Source: Coix lacryma-jobi var. lacryma-jobi (taxonomy: Eukaryota > Streptophyta > Magnoliopsida > Poales > Poaceae). From it: a stretch of 64,000 bases of DNA. Positions within the stretch are counted from its first letter, which is position 1. Every line of letters starts with the position of its first letter. The DNA is taken from assembly GCA_009763385.1 (NCBI GenBank), contig CM019831.1, forward strand, positions 84,107,845 to 84,171,844. Direction: 5' to 3'. The translations under genes and the position numbers were made by a program. Positions 42,565-54,947 of this stretch are shown piece by piece. The notes beneath the pieces are model-generated. The model saw only the letters and a list, made by a program, of their open reading frames with translations, was not told the DNA's origin and did no database searches.

Positions 42565-44125
42565 ATCATAGACTGACTTTCTGTTCCCTTTTTGTTTTGG
42601 GTCCTTGAGTCTGTTTTTAGTTTTGATTTTGCTCCGATACTGACTTCTGCATGCATTTCATCATGTATACATCTTGCATTTTTTAGCTTCATGTCTATAA
42701 TCTTTAGAATGAATCTATGCTCTGTTTAGTGTATGTTCCGATGATATATGATGATGCTTGTAGCTTAGGCTCTCTTTGATCACTGATACATATTGTGAGC
42801 TGAGCTATTTTTCAAAATGGTGAATATGCTTAATTGAGCTTAAAACTTGAAACTTGTTCACCATTGGGATTGGCAACTAGCATGCTTAGAATGTGTTGAA
42901 GTCACTTGTGCTATTTCATATATGCTAGGTTGCTATGTCTCTAGTTCTGAGTCATTCACTTGCTTGGTATGTTCATATTCTATTTAATCTGAACCAAGTT
43001 AAAGTAAATTTGAAAAGATCGAGATGGGATTGCTTATCAGCACATCACGGTATCGAGAATGTTTCTCTTTGCACATTGTGTTAAACTTGAGCCGTGTACT
43101 GTAAGACCGAAACCGATGCTTTAAGATTCTGATCGCTTATGCATAGGCTTAGCTCGGTTGAAAAGTTAGGCAATGACAAGCTTTCAACCACTAACAATCA
43201 CATGCTGAATTTGAACTTGTGTAATAACCGCTGCAATTTCTCCGATAAAATATGAAAACACAAGTCTATGTTTCATTCCATAGCATGATGATTGAACTGT
43301 GCTAGGGGTAGTTCACCTTGCATACATGTTTAGCACTTGTTTGATTTCCTGTCTATACATGTTCAGTGCTATTTTGATGGTGAAACCCCTTTCTGAACGG
43401 TTTAAAACTGCTCACTAAGCTTATGTGTTCATATTTTGTATTCTGTGATCAGTTTGAGCCTTTGCTAGCATTTTTGCTTGTTGCCTAGTAATCAGATCAG
43501 CACTCCTTAGAGCATTCTTTCACTCTATCGACTATATACCTGAAGCTGCTAACATGCATTTTTAACTCATATGCATTTGCTTGACTCCGATAGGCATGGC
43601 TTAGCTTCGTTTTGCTTGTTTGAGCTCCTTTCTCTTCTCTTTTGCTTGCAAATTGCCCCCAAGGGGGAGAATTTGTATGGTGTGGTGACAATTTGCAATT
43701 TCTGTGCTTCACTTGTTGAGGGGGAGTTCTTTAAGTGAGGGGGGCTTTTCTGCTTCTTTTCGATTTGGCCTTCAATTGGTATGGAGCTTTCAGCTAGTGG
43801 TGTTGAGCCTTTTTCTGCCTCTTCTTGAGGACTAGCTTGTTCTTCACTTGGTTGCGTCGAGCCGTTGCCCCAGTCTTTGGGAACCAAGTTTTTCATTCTG
43901 TTTGATCGAGTTTTGCCCTTTGTTGAGTTGTTGCTCCGATCCTTTGCATGGTTGTGTCGAACCGATGCCCATGTCTTTGGGGACCAAGCTTTGCTTATCT
44001 CGATTTGTCCCTTTTCGGCTATTAACTTGGCTTTTGGACATCTCGAGTAAGTTTCTCCTTTTATTTTCTTTTCTTCTTTGATCATTGTTACTTTGTGTTG
44101 ACGATGCACTCATCAAGGGGGAGAT
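42565..44125 (+). other. 3' non-coding internal region of Sirevirus B
   Basis: Follows pol after the gag-only insertion. It contains several GGGGGAG purine motifs (CCAAGGGGGAGAA near 43658, TGAGGGGGAG near 43717, TCAAGGGGGAGAT at 44113-44125). The last abuts the LTR and is the likely PPT. Two copies of a module with GTCGAGCCGTTGCCC or GTCGAACCGATGCCC and TTTGGG.ACCAAG lie near 43855 and 43954. It is colinear with 46192-46944 from about 43327. No coding frame is convincing. Confidence 0.75.
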
Positions 44126-46191
44126 TGCGAACACAAGGTTGATATGTGCCCTTGTGGTTCCCTTCCTGAGTGATGAGCGATCGGCCAACAGGCTCACCGG
44201 AAGGGGTGAGAAGCAACATGTCTCTTGGCTGTGTTGATGTGCAGGTGTGGAGCTCGGAGATAGTGGTCGAAGGTGAGGTGAAGGTCAAGTAGAGACATGT
44301 CGTGCCAAAGGACTAGGAGCGGTGAAGGGCGGACGTGAGGCTTGGACCGACGGACCGAAAGACCTGAGGACCAGCTGTGGTAGCTGTCACGTGGCATCGA
44401 CGAGCGAGAGCACATGGGGATGTGCGGTGCATCGGCCGAGTCGGGAGGAAGGTGATGGCATCGTGACACTTGGCGGGAGGCCGAGAAGGAAGACGAAGGC
44501 ACTATGCCCGACGTGGAGTTTGGACATGCATCAGCATCGGCATCGGTGCTGATAGTCGGGGTGTGAGAACCACATCCCGTTTACGGCGCGAGTTTGGTAG
44601 TTGAGCCTCGAAAAACTACCCTCGACGGTTTCTGAGTTTGGGCCACAAAACTTTGGGTGGCGGGTTTCCGAGTTTGGGCCTAAAAACTCAGCGAGGATGG
44701 TTTCCAGGTTTGGGCCTCAAAACCTGGGCTCACGGGATTCTGAGTTTGGGCCACAAAACTCAGCCGGAGGACAGGTTTCCTGGTTTCAGCCTCAAAACCG
44801 GGGGGAGGTCCAAAAAGGACGGTCGATGCGTGGCGGCGTGGAGAGGCTGGCGTGGCGGCGAAGCTATCCACGAGGAAGGCGCGGCGATCGACAGGACGGC
44901 ACGTGGCGGCATCCTGAGGCTTGCGTCGAGGCGAAGCTAAGGATGAGGAAGGCGCGTGACTGTCGGATTGCGACTCTTCAGAGTTGGACCAAGATACCCC
45001 TAGGGTTGGTCGCTTCGCTCTTGTATCTAGGGGTAGAACGGGACTATTGTTATTAGGGTATAGATAAGAGAGGCGCCCCTCCTCTCTCCCTATCCTTGCA
45101 GCCATTATTTCCTGAGCTCTCTCTCTCTCTCTCTCTCTAGCCCTTGCTTAGGTTCTAATCATACCTCGATGCCTGTGATCCGCAGAGACGACGAATCATA
45201 CCTTTGTGTATTTCGATTTTGAGGAAACGAGACCTTAATCTCGTTGTCTCCTCGTGTGGAGAAGTTTCGGCTGGAATTCGAGATCAATTTGCGATTTGAG
45301 TTGTGTTCTTCGTGTTTTGGTTCATCCCTTCTCAGAGATTTGCTTCGTTCTCCCTCTCCAAAGAACGGTTTTTGATTCCACTTGAACTAATTTATTCTAG
45401 ACTGTGAGGCGCTTTTTTCACCGAATGAATTCTTCCCTAACCTCACAAGCTAGTAGATCGATCGGTTTTTGTGTTGGATCAAGTTCTTTCTCCCTTGCCC
45501 CGAAATTCTTCGATTCACCGATTTGGGATTACATTTGAGCCATGATCTCTTAGGAGTAGTTCACTAATACACTTGTGACCTCTCAGATCAAGTCTTGGCC
45601 TTAGAGATTTTGATTCGGAGGAGATCGGGTTGATTCGTCGAAAAAATGCACAGTTTTCGGGGGCATCGGACGCTGGTGTTCTTGGCATCGGACGCTGACC
45701 CGAGTAGCATCGGACGCGCCATTGCCATGTGTTTGTTTCTGTATTTTTCAGTGAGCATCGGACGCAGGGCATCGGACGCTCCGTTGACCATCGGACGCGC
45801 CGGGGCCTAAGCATCGGACGCTGAGCTGTTACTATTGAAGCGTCCGATGGTCATGCAGCAAGGTTCTAGAACTACTCTGTTCACATCGGACGCGTTCGCC
45901 ACTGAGGCATCAGACGCTGCCAGCGTCCGATGCAGTGATTTTTTCGATGTTTCATCCGCAGTTCATTTGTCTGACTTCGGATATGGTTTCTCGCTTTTGC
46001 GTTGGTCTTCTTGGGTTCTGTAGTATCCCACTGTGCTTCTAGGAAGCATCCACCCTACATCTAGGGTCGTGGATACTAGCAAGCATGTGTCTTGCTTTTG
46101 GGGTGACTCTCTGGGACAAAGGCTATCGATTTCTCGAGAAGAAATTTGAGGCTCTCATTCACCCCCCTCTAGTCGCCAATTCGGTCCTTCA
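44126..46191 (+). repeat. 3' LTR of Sirevirus B
   Basis: 2066 bp from TGCGAACACAAGG to TCGGTCCTTCA. It includes five hairpin units (44626-44800), a (CT)n tract, and a zone of GCATCGGACGC motifs (45665-45925) where the other LTRs have CCGGAC motifs. The right flank TTAGC is the expected duplication site in Sirevirus A. Confidence 0.9.
45117..45138. repeat. (CT)11 microsatellite
   Basis: Perfect CT dinucleotide run inside the Sirevirus B LTR. Confidence 0.95.
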
Positions 46192-46944
46192 TTAGCATTT
46201 GTTTGACTTCCTGTCTATATATGTTGGGTGCTAATTCGATGGTGAAACCCTTTCTGATTGTCTTAAAACTGCTCACTATGCTCATATGTTCATATTTTGT
46301 ATTCTGTGATCAGTTTGAGCCTTTGCTGGCATTTATACTTGTTGTTGAGTAGTCGGATCAGCACTCTTTAGAGCATCTATTCATTCTATAGACTACATAC
46401 CTGAAGCTGCCAACCTGCATTTGTGACTCATATGCATTTGCTCCTTCCTTTCAGGCTTCGTTGTTTAACCTTGTTTTGTGCATTATCAACTAAGGGGGAG
46501 AAATTTGACAAATCATGTCCTAGTTGTGTGCATTATTGAAGGGGGATTTTATGTCATGAGGAGCTTTGTTCATTTTGCTTTGACGAGTTGGTTTCTTCAG
46601 ATGATGATTGGTTTGGAGCGGTTTTTCAGCTAGTTGTGTTGAGTCTTTGCCTCTTTCTGGAGGGGCTAGCTGGTTTACTCATTTGTGGCTGCTTTGCTCC
46701 AAATTTCTTGCTAGCGGTGTTGAGCCCGTTCAGCCTCTTCTTGAGGGCTAGCTTTGATTTTCTTGGTTGCGTCGAGCCGTTGCCCATGTCTTTGGGAACC
46801 AAGTTGTCTTGCTCACTCCATTCGACTTCTTTTGGCTTTGCTTTGCTTCTAGTCGTTTGGTTGAGTTCGCTTCTTCCTTCTTCCCTTCTTCAATTCCATA
46901 TGATTTGTGTTGGTAGTTGATAATGCACTCATCAAGGGGGAGAT
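46192..46944 (+). other. 3' non-coding internal region of Sirevirus A
   Basis: Paralogous to 43327-44125 with substitutions and indels. It has GGGGGAG motifs near 46494 and a PPT TCAAGGGGGAGAT at 46932-46944 against the LTR, and one GTCGAGCCGTTGCCC module near 46771. The upstream part of the element was lost or lies elsewhere after insertion of Sirevirus B. No gene is visible. Confidence 0.75.
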
Positions 46945-48723
46945 TGCGGATACATGGGTGTATGCCGGATCTTGAGATGATGAGTGATTGTCAACTGGTA
47001 TGATGTGCATGTTGTTTGGCTTGTGTTGTGCAGGTGTCGAGCTCGGAGACGACGATCGAAGGCAAGGTGAAGGTCAAGTAGAGACGTGTTGTGCCGATGG
47101 ACCCGGAGCGGTGAAGGGCGGACGTGAGGCTTGGACCGACGGACCGGGAGGCCAGAGGATCAGCTGTGGTAGGTGACAGCCTGGGACAGCGACAAGTGAA
47201 GACATGTGGGTGGACAGGGTGCACAGGCGGTGCATCCCTCTACGGCTTCGGTTTGGTGGTGGAGCCTCAGAAAAACCACCGGCTAGGATGGTTTCCAGGT
47301 TTGGGCCTCAAAACCTGGGTGCTGGCCGGTTTCCGAGTTTGGGCCTCAAAACTCGAGCTGAGGACGATTTCCAGGTTTGGACCACAAAACCTGGGCCATG
47401 GCGGGTTTCTGAGTTTGGGCCACAAAACTCAGCCTGAGGACTGGTTTCCCAGTTTCAGCCTCAAAACTAGGGGGAGGCCGAGGAAAAAGGACGGACGGCG
47501 AGTGGCGGCACATGGCGGCATCGGGTGAGGTCGTGTCGAGGTGAAGCTACCGGATGTGCGGGCGTGGCCGTCAGATCGACTACACTTCGAGTTGGACAGG
47601 AATACCCTTAGGGTTACCCTGCTCGCTCATTAGCAGTAGGGGTAGAAGGGGAATAATTGTATTAGGCTATATTAGGAGAGGCAACCCCTCCCTCCAAATT
47701 ATATTAGTCATTTGCTATTCTCCTCTAAGGTTTCTTGCTTCCCATTCCCTGCTATAGCTACTGAGATCCGCAGAGACGGCTAATCATATCTCTGTGTATT
47801 TGGATTTTGCGGAAACGGGACCGGATTCTCGTTGTCTCCTCCTGGGGACAATTTCCGGCTGGCAATTGAGATTGTGATTCACGTTCTTGAGTTGTTCTTC
47901 GCGTTTTGCTTTTTGTCTCAATTTTCCCGTCGCTCGATCTTCCTCTACGCTGCGTCTTTTTCGAATCCACTTGAATCAACTTGTTCTTTGATGTGAGGAG
48001 ATCATTTCCACCAAAGGAATTCAACTCAAACCTCACGAGCAAGTAGATCGGGTTGATTTGTGTTTCGTGGTGACTTTTTCGATTTTGCACCTTCCCCTAC
48101 GATTTCACAGAGTTTGAGTTGATTTGAGGGAATGATTTCTTTGGGATAGTCTTCTAACTACCTAGTGATCATCTTCTCTAAGTTTGGGATCAAGGGATTT
48201 TAGTTTGGATCGAATTTGGGAATATTTGGGAGAGAGGCGATCGAAATCACCCTCTCTGCACAGCCGTGGACAGATCGCCAATGGGGCGCGGACAGTCCGG
48301 GCATCGGGACTTAGCCGAGCAGTGGCTGTTCATCGCGATGCACTATGCTTCGGTTTGACCGGCGGACGGTTCGCCGTTGTCAGGCGCGGACAGTCCGAGA
48401 CCTGACCAGGGGGGTTCAGCAGACTTGTTGTTTTTCGCTTTTGGCCGGAGGACAGTCCGCCACAGACTCGCGGATAGTCGGGCACAGGGCGGACAGTCTG
48501 GGAATCTGCAGTCAAGCACTATTTAGTGTGTTTGCTCTCCCGATTTTTCCACTTCATTTCCAAACTTCTCGTTTGCTGCTTGAGTTCACCAAGGAACCTC
48601 TCTAGGTATCTTTACCACCCGTTGGTATAGGTATTTGGAGGATTTTCGACGTAGCCTTCCATCTACGTTTGGGGGTAGGTTTGTGGGTCTGAACTTGACT
48701 CGGTGCTTGCGAGTTTTGGGTTG

Positions 48724-50042
48724 TGTTGACGGTGCTTAAAGCATCATTTCACCATCAACATTTCACCCAAAACCAAGGTAAAACAACATAAAAAGTAGAA
48801 GATTTGGTTTATAACTAACCTATTTCCACATGTGCATAGTTTCTTATCTTAATGCAGGAAATAATGGAATTTGGGCCAAACAAGTGCACTAGGAGCAAGG
48901 CCAAGCCACTCTGGCCCATTTGGGCCTGAGTAGGGTGGCCGCCGCCACCTATTACTGGCGGCCGCCAGGTCACTCGTGCCAAAAGTGGCCCAAGCCACGT
49001 CATCGATCCGTGGGAGTCACCTCAAGCTCAAATCTTGGCCATTGCACATTAAGGCGGTTTGATCCAAGGGCTAAGAAGAGTGTCACCTGGATAGTGGGCT
49101 TTGGACACGTGTCTAAACCCTAACCGGCCCTCAAACCGACTTGGGAGAGCAAATGAAGAACGTTGGATGAATGGCGGTTGCAACGGACGGCTGAGAGGTG
49201 GCGGGCGCCAGGGTTTGGTGGCGGGCGCCAACCCCCTAAACCCTAACCGACCTCCCCACACTCTATAAGTACCCCCCCTAGCTTCCTAGCACTATAAATA
49301 GGCCCCCTTGAGCTCTCATTCGGAGAGCCTCACACCATTCCTCACCAGTTGGTTAGAGTAGCACACTTGCTATGATAGAGAGATTAGAGAGAGTGTGAGT
49401 GCCTCACTAGAAGAGGAGCTGGAAAGGAGAAGAGTAGAAGTCTGGAGAGTTCCGGAGTTGTCAGAGACCTCTACTTCTCTCTGCTCTGCGCTTCAACTTT
49501 GGTAACTTAGTATCTTATTTTATCTTCAAGTATTTACTTTCAGTACTTGTGTGTTTGTTTCATTGCTTGATATTAGTTTCAAGTGCTCTAGTTCTAGTAC
49601 AGGGCTAGTAGTAGTAATATATTGATTAAGTGTGGTACTTAGGCTATATATTGCCAGTGAATACGGCTAGGCCCCCGGATAGCTGTGGTAGCAAGCAGGT
49701 GGTGACAGCCCTGTGCGCCTTGAATTCCACCACGTAGTTGGTCTAGTTTAACAGTAGGGCTCGTTGTGCTAGCGTTCAACCTAAGTCAGTGGTAAAGGCT
49801 AGTACGCCCACAATACACTAGTAAAGAACTTAAATCACTAGAAGTCTAATAGAACTAGGATCTACCCCAGTAGCTAGTGCTCGTTCCCTTCATCTATCCT
49901 AGATATCCTTACCCCCCTAGTTTTCTCAAAATCACTTCGCGTTCCTCGTGGATTCGATACCCCGGAATACTCTGAGGTGAAAAGCTACAACTGACAGCCG
50001 TGCGCTTGCGGTTTCTTCTGCGTGCCACCCCAGGTGTCAACA
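48724..50042 (+). repeat. 5' LTR of the Athila-like element
   Basis: 1319 bp. It contains palindromic GGCGGCCGCC-type motifs near 48938-48970 (the first one mutated), a second GGCGGGCGCC pair near 49200-49230, and two TATA-like boxes (49263-49270, 49291-49300). Confidence 0.95.
49291..49300 (+). promoter_or_regulatory. TATA box of the Athila-like 5' LTR
   Basis: ACTATAAATAGG is the better of two boxes (the other, CTCTATAAGTA, is at 49261-49271). Both are kept in the 3' LTR at 57854 and 57881. RNA should start near 49325. Confidence 0.6.
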
Positions 50043-50050
50043 AGCTTTTC

Positions 50051-50068
50051 TGGCGCCGTTGCCGGGGA
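50051..50068 (+). other. primer-binding site of the Athila-like element
   Basis: TGGCGCCGTTGCCGGGGA, eight bases after the LTR, matches the 3' end of plant Asp tRNA over 18 nt, as is usual for Athila-type elements. Confidence 0.9.
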
Positions 50069-50119
50069 ACGGTAGCTGATTTTTGAGACTAGAGGTAGGA
50101 TCATCTTTACCCTCTCCGC

Positions 50120-53100
50120 ATGGAGAATCAATCTATCTTACAATTCGCAGCTCCTAAGAGTTCGCGATTAGAGCCACATTTATCATCACAACCTATATAT
50201 GTCGATAGTTATGAATTGCGCCCTGACTTTATTAACAAAGTTCAGGAGAGCATGTTTAGGGGATCAGAAAATCCCTACATACATCTACGTGAGTTTGAGC
50301 AAGTCTGTGCATGCTTGAACATTTCGGGCATTTCACCTGACACTGTCAAGTGGAAGCTGTTTCCGTTCACTTTGATGGGAGCAGCTAAAACATGGCATGC
50401 TCGAACCGTTGGAAGTGCCAGAGGAGACTGGGGAACTTTACGGACCAAGTTTATCTTGACGTATTTCCCTGTCCACCGAGTGGTACGACTACGAGTAGAA
50501 GTGTTGACTTTTAGACAAGATGATAAGGAGACATTAGGGAAGGCTTGGGACCGTTTTATTGGTTTAATCAATTCGGGACCCGATTTAGCCATACCCGATC
50601 CAGAGCTCCTTCAGCATTTTTATGTCGGTCTAGAGAAAGAGAGCGCTCTTCACCTTGATCATTCGTCAGGTGGAGCGTTTCTTCATCTTTCTCCACGAGG
50701 TGGAAAGGAGGTTCTTGATAGAATTCTCGAGAATACTCCTTATACTGGAGTTTCCGATGAAATCCCTGAGGAAGAAGTCATAGAAACCCAAGTTTTGACT
50801 GTAGAACAACAAGAAGAGCCCGAGTCTAACTCGCTGGACTTAGCGGAGCCTATTCCGTCCACATCTGGAAGAGAAATTCTTCCGGAATTTTTGGGCAAGA
50901 TAGAGGATGATGTGTTTGAGGATTACGGAAATGCTATGAACTACTCCGTTCAAGCTCTCCCATCCGACAAACCACTTCCTGAGTCTTCTGATGGAATCTA
51001 TAGCCGAGAGCGTCTTTTGGAACTTTCAGCTGTCATGAGTCATGAATGGACAATGGAAGCCAAAGTATCAGAAAACATCCCTCGCATAGATAAAGTACCT
51101 AGCGTAATAGATTGTCGAATTAGGGGAGAAAGAGCCTTTGCCTTTTACGACCCTGTCGTGGGAATTAATGTTCTCGCTAGTAATTACGTATCCAAAACAT
51201 TCCCCGACCTTCAACGACATCCAACTAAATGGTGTTTAAGAGACCCAAATGGTGACATCTTGGAAAGTGAAGGAATCCTAAAGATGGTCCCCATCCAAGT
51301 AGATGGAGCGGACATGGTCTTAGATTTCTACATTTTCGATGTAGTCCTTTTTGACGTCTTCTTAGGACAACCTTGGTCCATACTTGCCTTGCAAGGACCA
51401 TGTCAAGAGCACTTTAATGCTCAAATCGGTGGAAAAGAGTACTCAGTACCTTTCGTTCGTGCATTGAATTCTATTGCCGAACAACCACCAGAACTAGATC
51501 TTCTCGATCAAGCTAGAACCTCTACCCTGTATGAGTTGGCTCAGCCTGATTTTGAAGAAGATTCTGAGTTCTTTGTTGAAGAAGAAGCCGAGACAGATGA
51601 ACCGTTTCGCTTAAATGAATCGGAAAAGCCATCTCGACCTTCCATAGAGCTAAAACCTCTGCCTGAAGGCCTGAGATACATCTTTCTAAACAAAGACCCC
51701 GAGACTCCCGTAATCATTAGCAGTAAGCTATCTGAAGATGAAGTCCGTAGGTTAACTCTTGTCTTAGAAAAACACCAATCTGTCTTTGGCTATTCACTTC
51801 CAGATTTGAAGGGAATTAGTCCAAATCTCTGCACCCATTGTATCCCTCTCGATCCTGAGATACCCTCTTCAAGAGAGCCCCAAAGACGACTTAATAACGC
51901 TATGCGTGAAGTCGTGAAAAAGGAGGTCCTGAAACTCTTGCACGCGGGAATTATTTATCCAGTTCCTTATAGTGAATGGGTAAGTCTTGTGCAAGTAGTT
52001 CCAAAGAAAGGAGGTATGACAGTCGTTAAGAATGAGAAAAATGAGTTAATCCCTCAACGTACTATCACTGGATGGAGGATGTGTATAGACTATAGGAAGC
52101 TGAATAAAGCCATAAAGAAAGACCATTTCCCACTTCCTTTTATAGATGAGATGCTAGAGATATTGGCAAACCATTCCTTCTTTTGCTTCCTGGATGGATA
52201 TTCTGGTTATCACCAAATCCCAATCCATCCAGATGACCAAAGTAAGACCACTTTCACATGCCCGTATGGAACTTATGCCTATAGACGCATGTTCTTTGGA
52301 CTTTGCAATGCGCCGGCATCTTTCCAACGGTGTATGATGTCCATCTTTTCCGACATGATTGAACAAATCATGGAGGTATTCATGGACGACTTTTCGGTCT
52401 ATGGGAAAACCTTTGACGATTGCCTAGCCAATTTAGACAAAGTCCTCCAACGCTGTGAAGAGAAGGACCTAGTTCTTAACTGGGAAAAGTGTCACTTCAT
52501 GGTGCGGGAAGGAATTGTCCTAGGCCATCGAATTTCAGAACATGGGATAGAAGTGGATAAAGCCAAAATCAATATAATTGAACAATTGCCACCACCCACT
52601 AATGTGAGAGAGATCCGAAGCTTCTTGGGCCATGCCGACTTTTATAGAAGGTTTATTAAGGATTTCTCACAGGTCGCTAGACCCTTAACGAGCCTGTTAG
52701 CAAAAGACGTCCCGTTCAAATTTGACGAGGATTGTCTACAAGCTTTCAATATTTTGAAAAAGGCTCTAACTTCGGCACCAATCATCCAACCCCCAGATTG
52801 GAATTTGCCATTCAATATCATGTGTGATGCTAGTGATTATGCTGTGGGGGCCGTCCTTGGTCAAACTAAAGATAAGAAGCATTATGCTATTTCTTATGCT
52901 AGTAAGACCCTGACCGGCCCCCAGCTAAACTATGCAACCACAGAAAAGGAACTTTTGGCCGTAGTCTTTGCCATAGACAAGTTTAGATCTTACTTAGTGG
53001 GAGCTAAGGTGATTTTTTGTACCAATCACTCTGCTCTAAAATATCTCTTCACTAAGAAAGATGCTAAGCCAAGGTTGATCCGCTGGATCTTACTCCTTCA

Positions 53101-54546
53101 AGAATTTGACCTAGAGATAAAAGACAAGAAAGGAGTAGAGAATTCAGTAGCTGATCACTTATCTAGACTACAAGTCAATAATTCGGACAATCTCCCAATA
53201 AATGACTTTCTTCGCGATGATACCCTTTTAAAAGTCACATATACCAACCCTTGGTATGCAAACATCGTGAATTTTATAGTCGCTAGCTATGTCCCGTCGG
53301 GGGAGAATAAAAAGAAACTGCTATATCAAAGCAGAACGCACCTATGGGATGAACCATATCTCTATAAGGTCTGTGCAGATGGACTCTTGAGAAAATGTGT
53401 CCCCATAGAAGAAGCAACAAAAATCAAAGATAGATGTCACTCCGCCGAATATGGAGGACACTATGGAGCTTTTCGGACACATGCTAAAATATGGCAAAGT
53501 GGTTTTTATTGGCCATCCATGTACGAGGACACAAAGAATTATGTGAGACATTGTCCTCGTTGCCAAAAGCATGGTAACATTAATGCCTGAGATGCTATGC
53601 CTCTCGTGAACAATCTCCAAGTTGAGTTGTTCGATGTTTGGGGTATAGACTTCATGGTTCCCTTTCCTAAATCCTATGACGCTGAGTACATTCTTGTGGC
53701 TGTGGATTATGTCTCGAAATGGGTAGAAGCCATACCCTGTCGAGCGGCAGATGCTAAACATTCGAAGAAAATGTTCATAGAAAACATCTTTCCTCGTTTT
53801 GGAGTTCCTAGACTAGTCATTAGTGATAGAGGCCCTCATTTCATAGATAAGAGCTTCCGACATTTCTTAGCTAGTCAAGGAGTCCAACAAAATGTAGCCA
53901 CTGCATACCACCCCCAGACAAGTGGACAGGCCGAAACGTCCAATAAACAAATAAAGAATATCTTGCAAAAGACGGTAGAAGAGATGGGAAAGGGATGGAA
54001 ACATAAGTTACCCGAAGCTCTGTGGGCCTATCGGACTGCCTATAAGACCCCGATGGGAATGTCCCCATACCAACTAGTTTATGGAAAACCTGTCATCTTC
54101 CTGTTGAGCTTGAGTTCAAAGCTCATTGGGCCATTAAGAAATGGAACATGGACCTTGACCAAGCTGGCCAAAATAGGAAGATGCAAATTTCCGAACTAGA
54201 AGAATGGCGAGAGAAAGCCTATCATAGTGCCAAGCTCTATAAAGAGAAGACTAAGAGATGGCACGATAAACGGATCAAAAAGAAAGATTTCGAAGTAGGA
54301 GATAAAGTTTTACTCTTTAACTCCCGTGTTCGACTTTTCGGACATGGTAAACTTCGAAGCAAATGGGAAGGACCTTTCAAGGTTGTTGCAACCTCTTCCC
54401 ATGGAGCCGTCACATTGGAAAGTGACGATGGGCAAATCTTCAAAGTCAATGGACAAAGATTAAAAATATTCTATGACTTTTATAAAAATGAGCTAAACGA
54501 AATTGATATAATTAACTTTGAAGTAGCTCAAGCCCATGACAATTAA
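50120..54546 (+). pseudogene. gag-pol: Gag-Pol of the Athila-like element (one stop, one frameshift)
   Basis: Gag and Pol share one frame from the Met at 50120. Gag core is about residues 30-200; I see no CCHC zinc knuckle. The protease region about 335-430 has FYDPVVGINVL, so the usual D-S/T-G is D-P at Asp 344. Reverse transcriptase carries CVDYRKLN near 654 and FMDDFSVYG near 753, the Athila form. RNase H has CDAS near 901 but TNH in place of TDH (Asn at 53024-53026). The integrase HHCC (HYGAFRTH, CPRC) is followed by a TGA at 53588-53590; the frame continues at once with the integrase core (GIDFM, SDRG, GQAET carry the DDE) and then shifts frame near 54085-54090. The rest of integrase runs to 54546. 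The element cannot make full Pol. Confidence 0.95.
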
Positions 54547-54947
54547 TGGATGGACCCAATTTACCCCTTGTCCTTTTCATGCACCTAGTCCATCCAAAAC
54601 CCCGAGAAAGGCCTCTTTAGGCCCAACCAAGCCATTTCGACCTCGGAACTTTGAAATTTAGGAGGCTTACCTTCTCCCGCTCGATTCCCGTCGAAGGAGG
54701 AGTGGCAGCCGCCACTCCCAACTGGCGGCCGCCACCAAACCCTGGTGCCCGCCACTCTAGGTGGTGGTTTAGAAGCCCCTCTCCACGTGGCAGCTAATCC
54801 CGAGCTTGGGAGAGCGAAAGAAGGAGGAGATGAGGACGTGTTAGTTCATCTAAGGCTTATCCCTCCACTTCTCCCCCTTCTTAAAAGAAGAACTCCTTCT
54901 TCTCCCTCCATCCACTCACGAAGTCCAGCCACGCCTCCTCCAAAACC
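54547..54947 (+). other. spacer between pol and the extra ORF
   Basis: 401 nt without a gene. It holds GC palindromes of the GGCGGCCGCC type near 54705-54770 and a pyrimidine-rich stretch before the next ATG. Confidence 0.6.

Noticed and set aside
43567..44109. 180-codon minus-strand frame in the Sirevirus B 3' region
   Set aside because: Low-complexity Lys/Ser/Gln composition, antisense to the element, and it overlaps the conserved purine tracts; no domain is recognisable.
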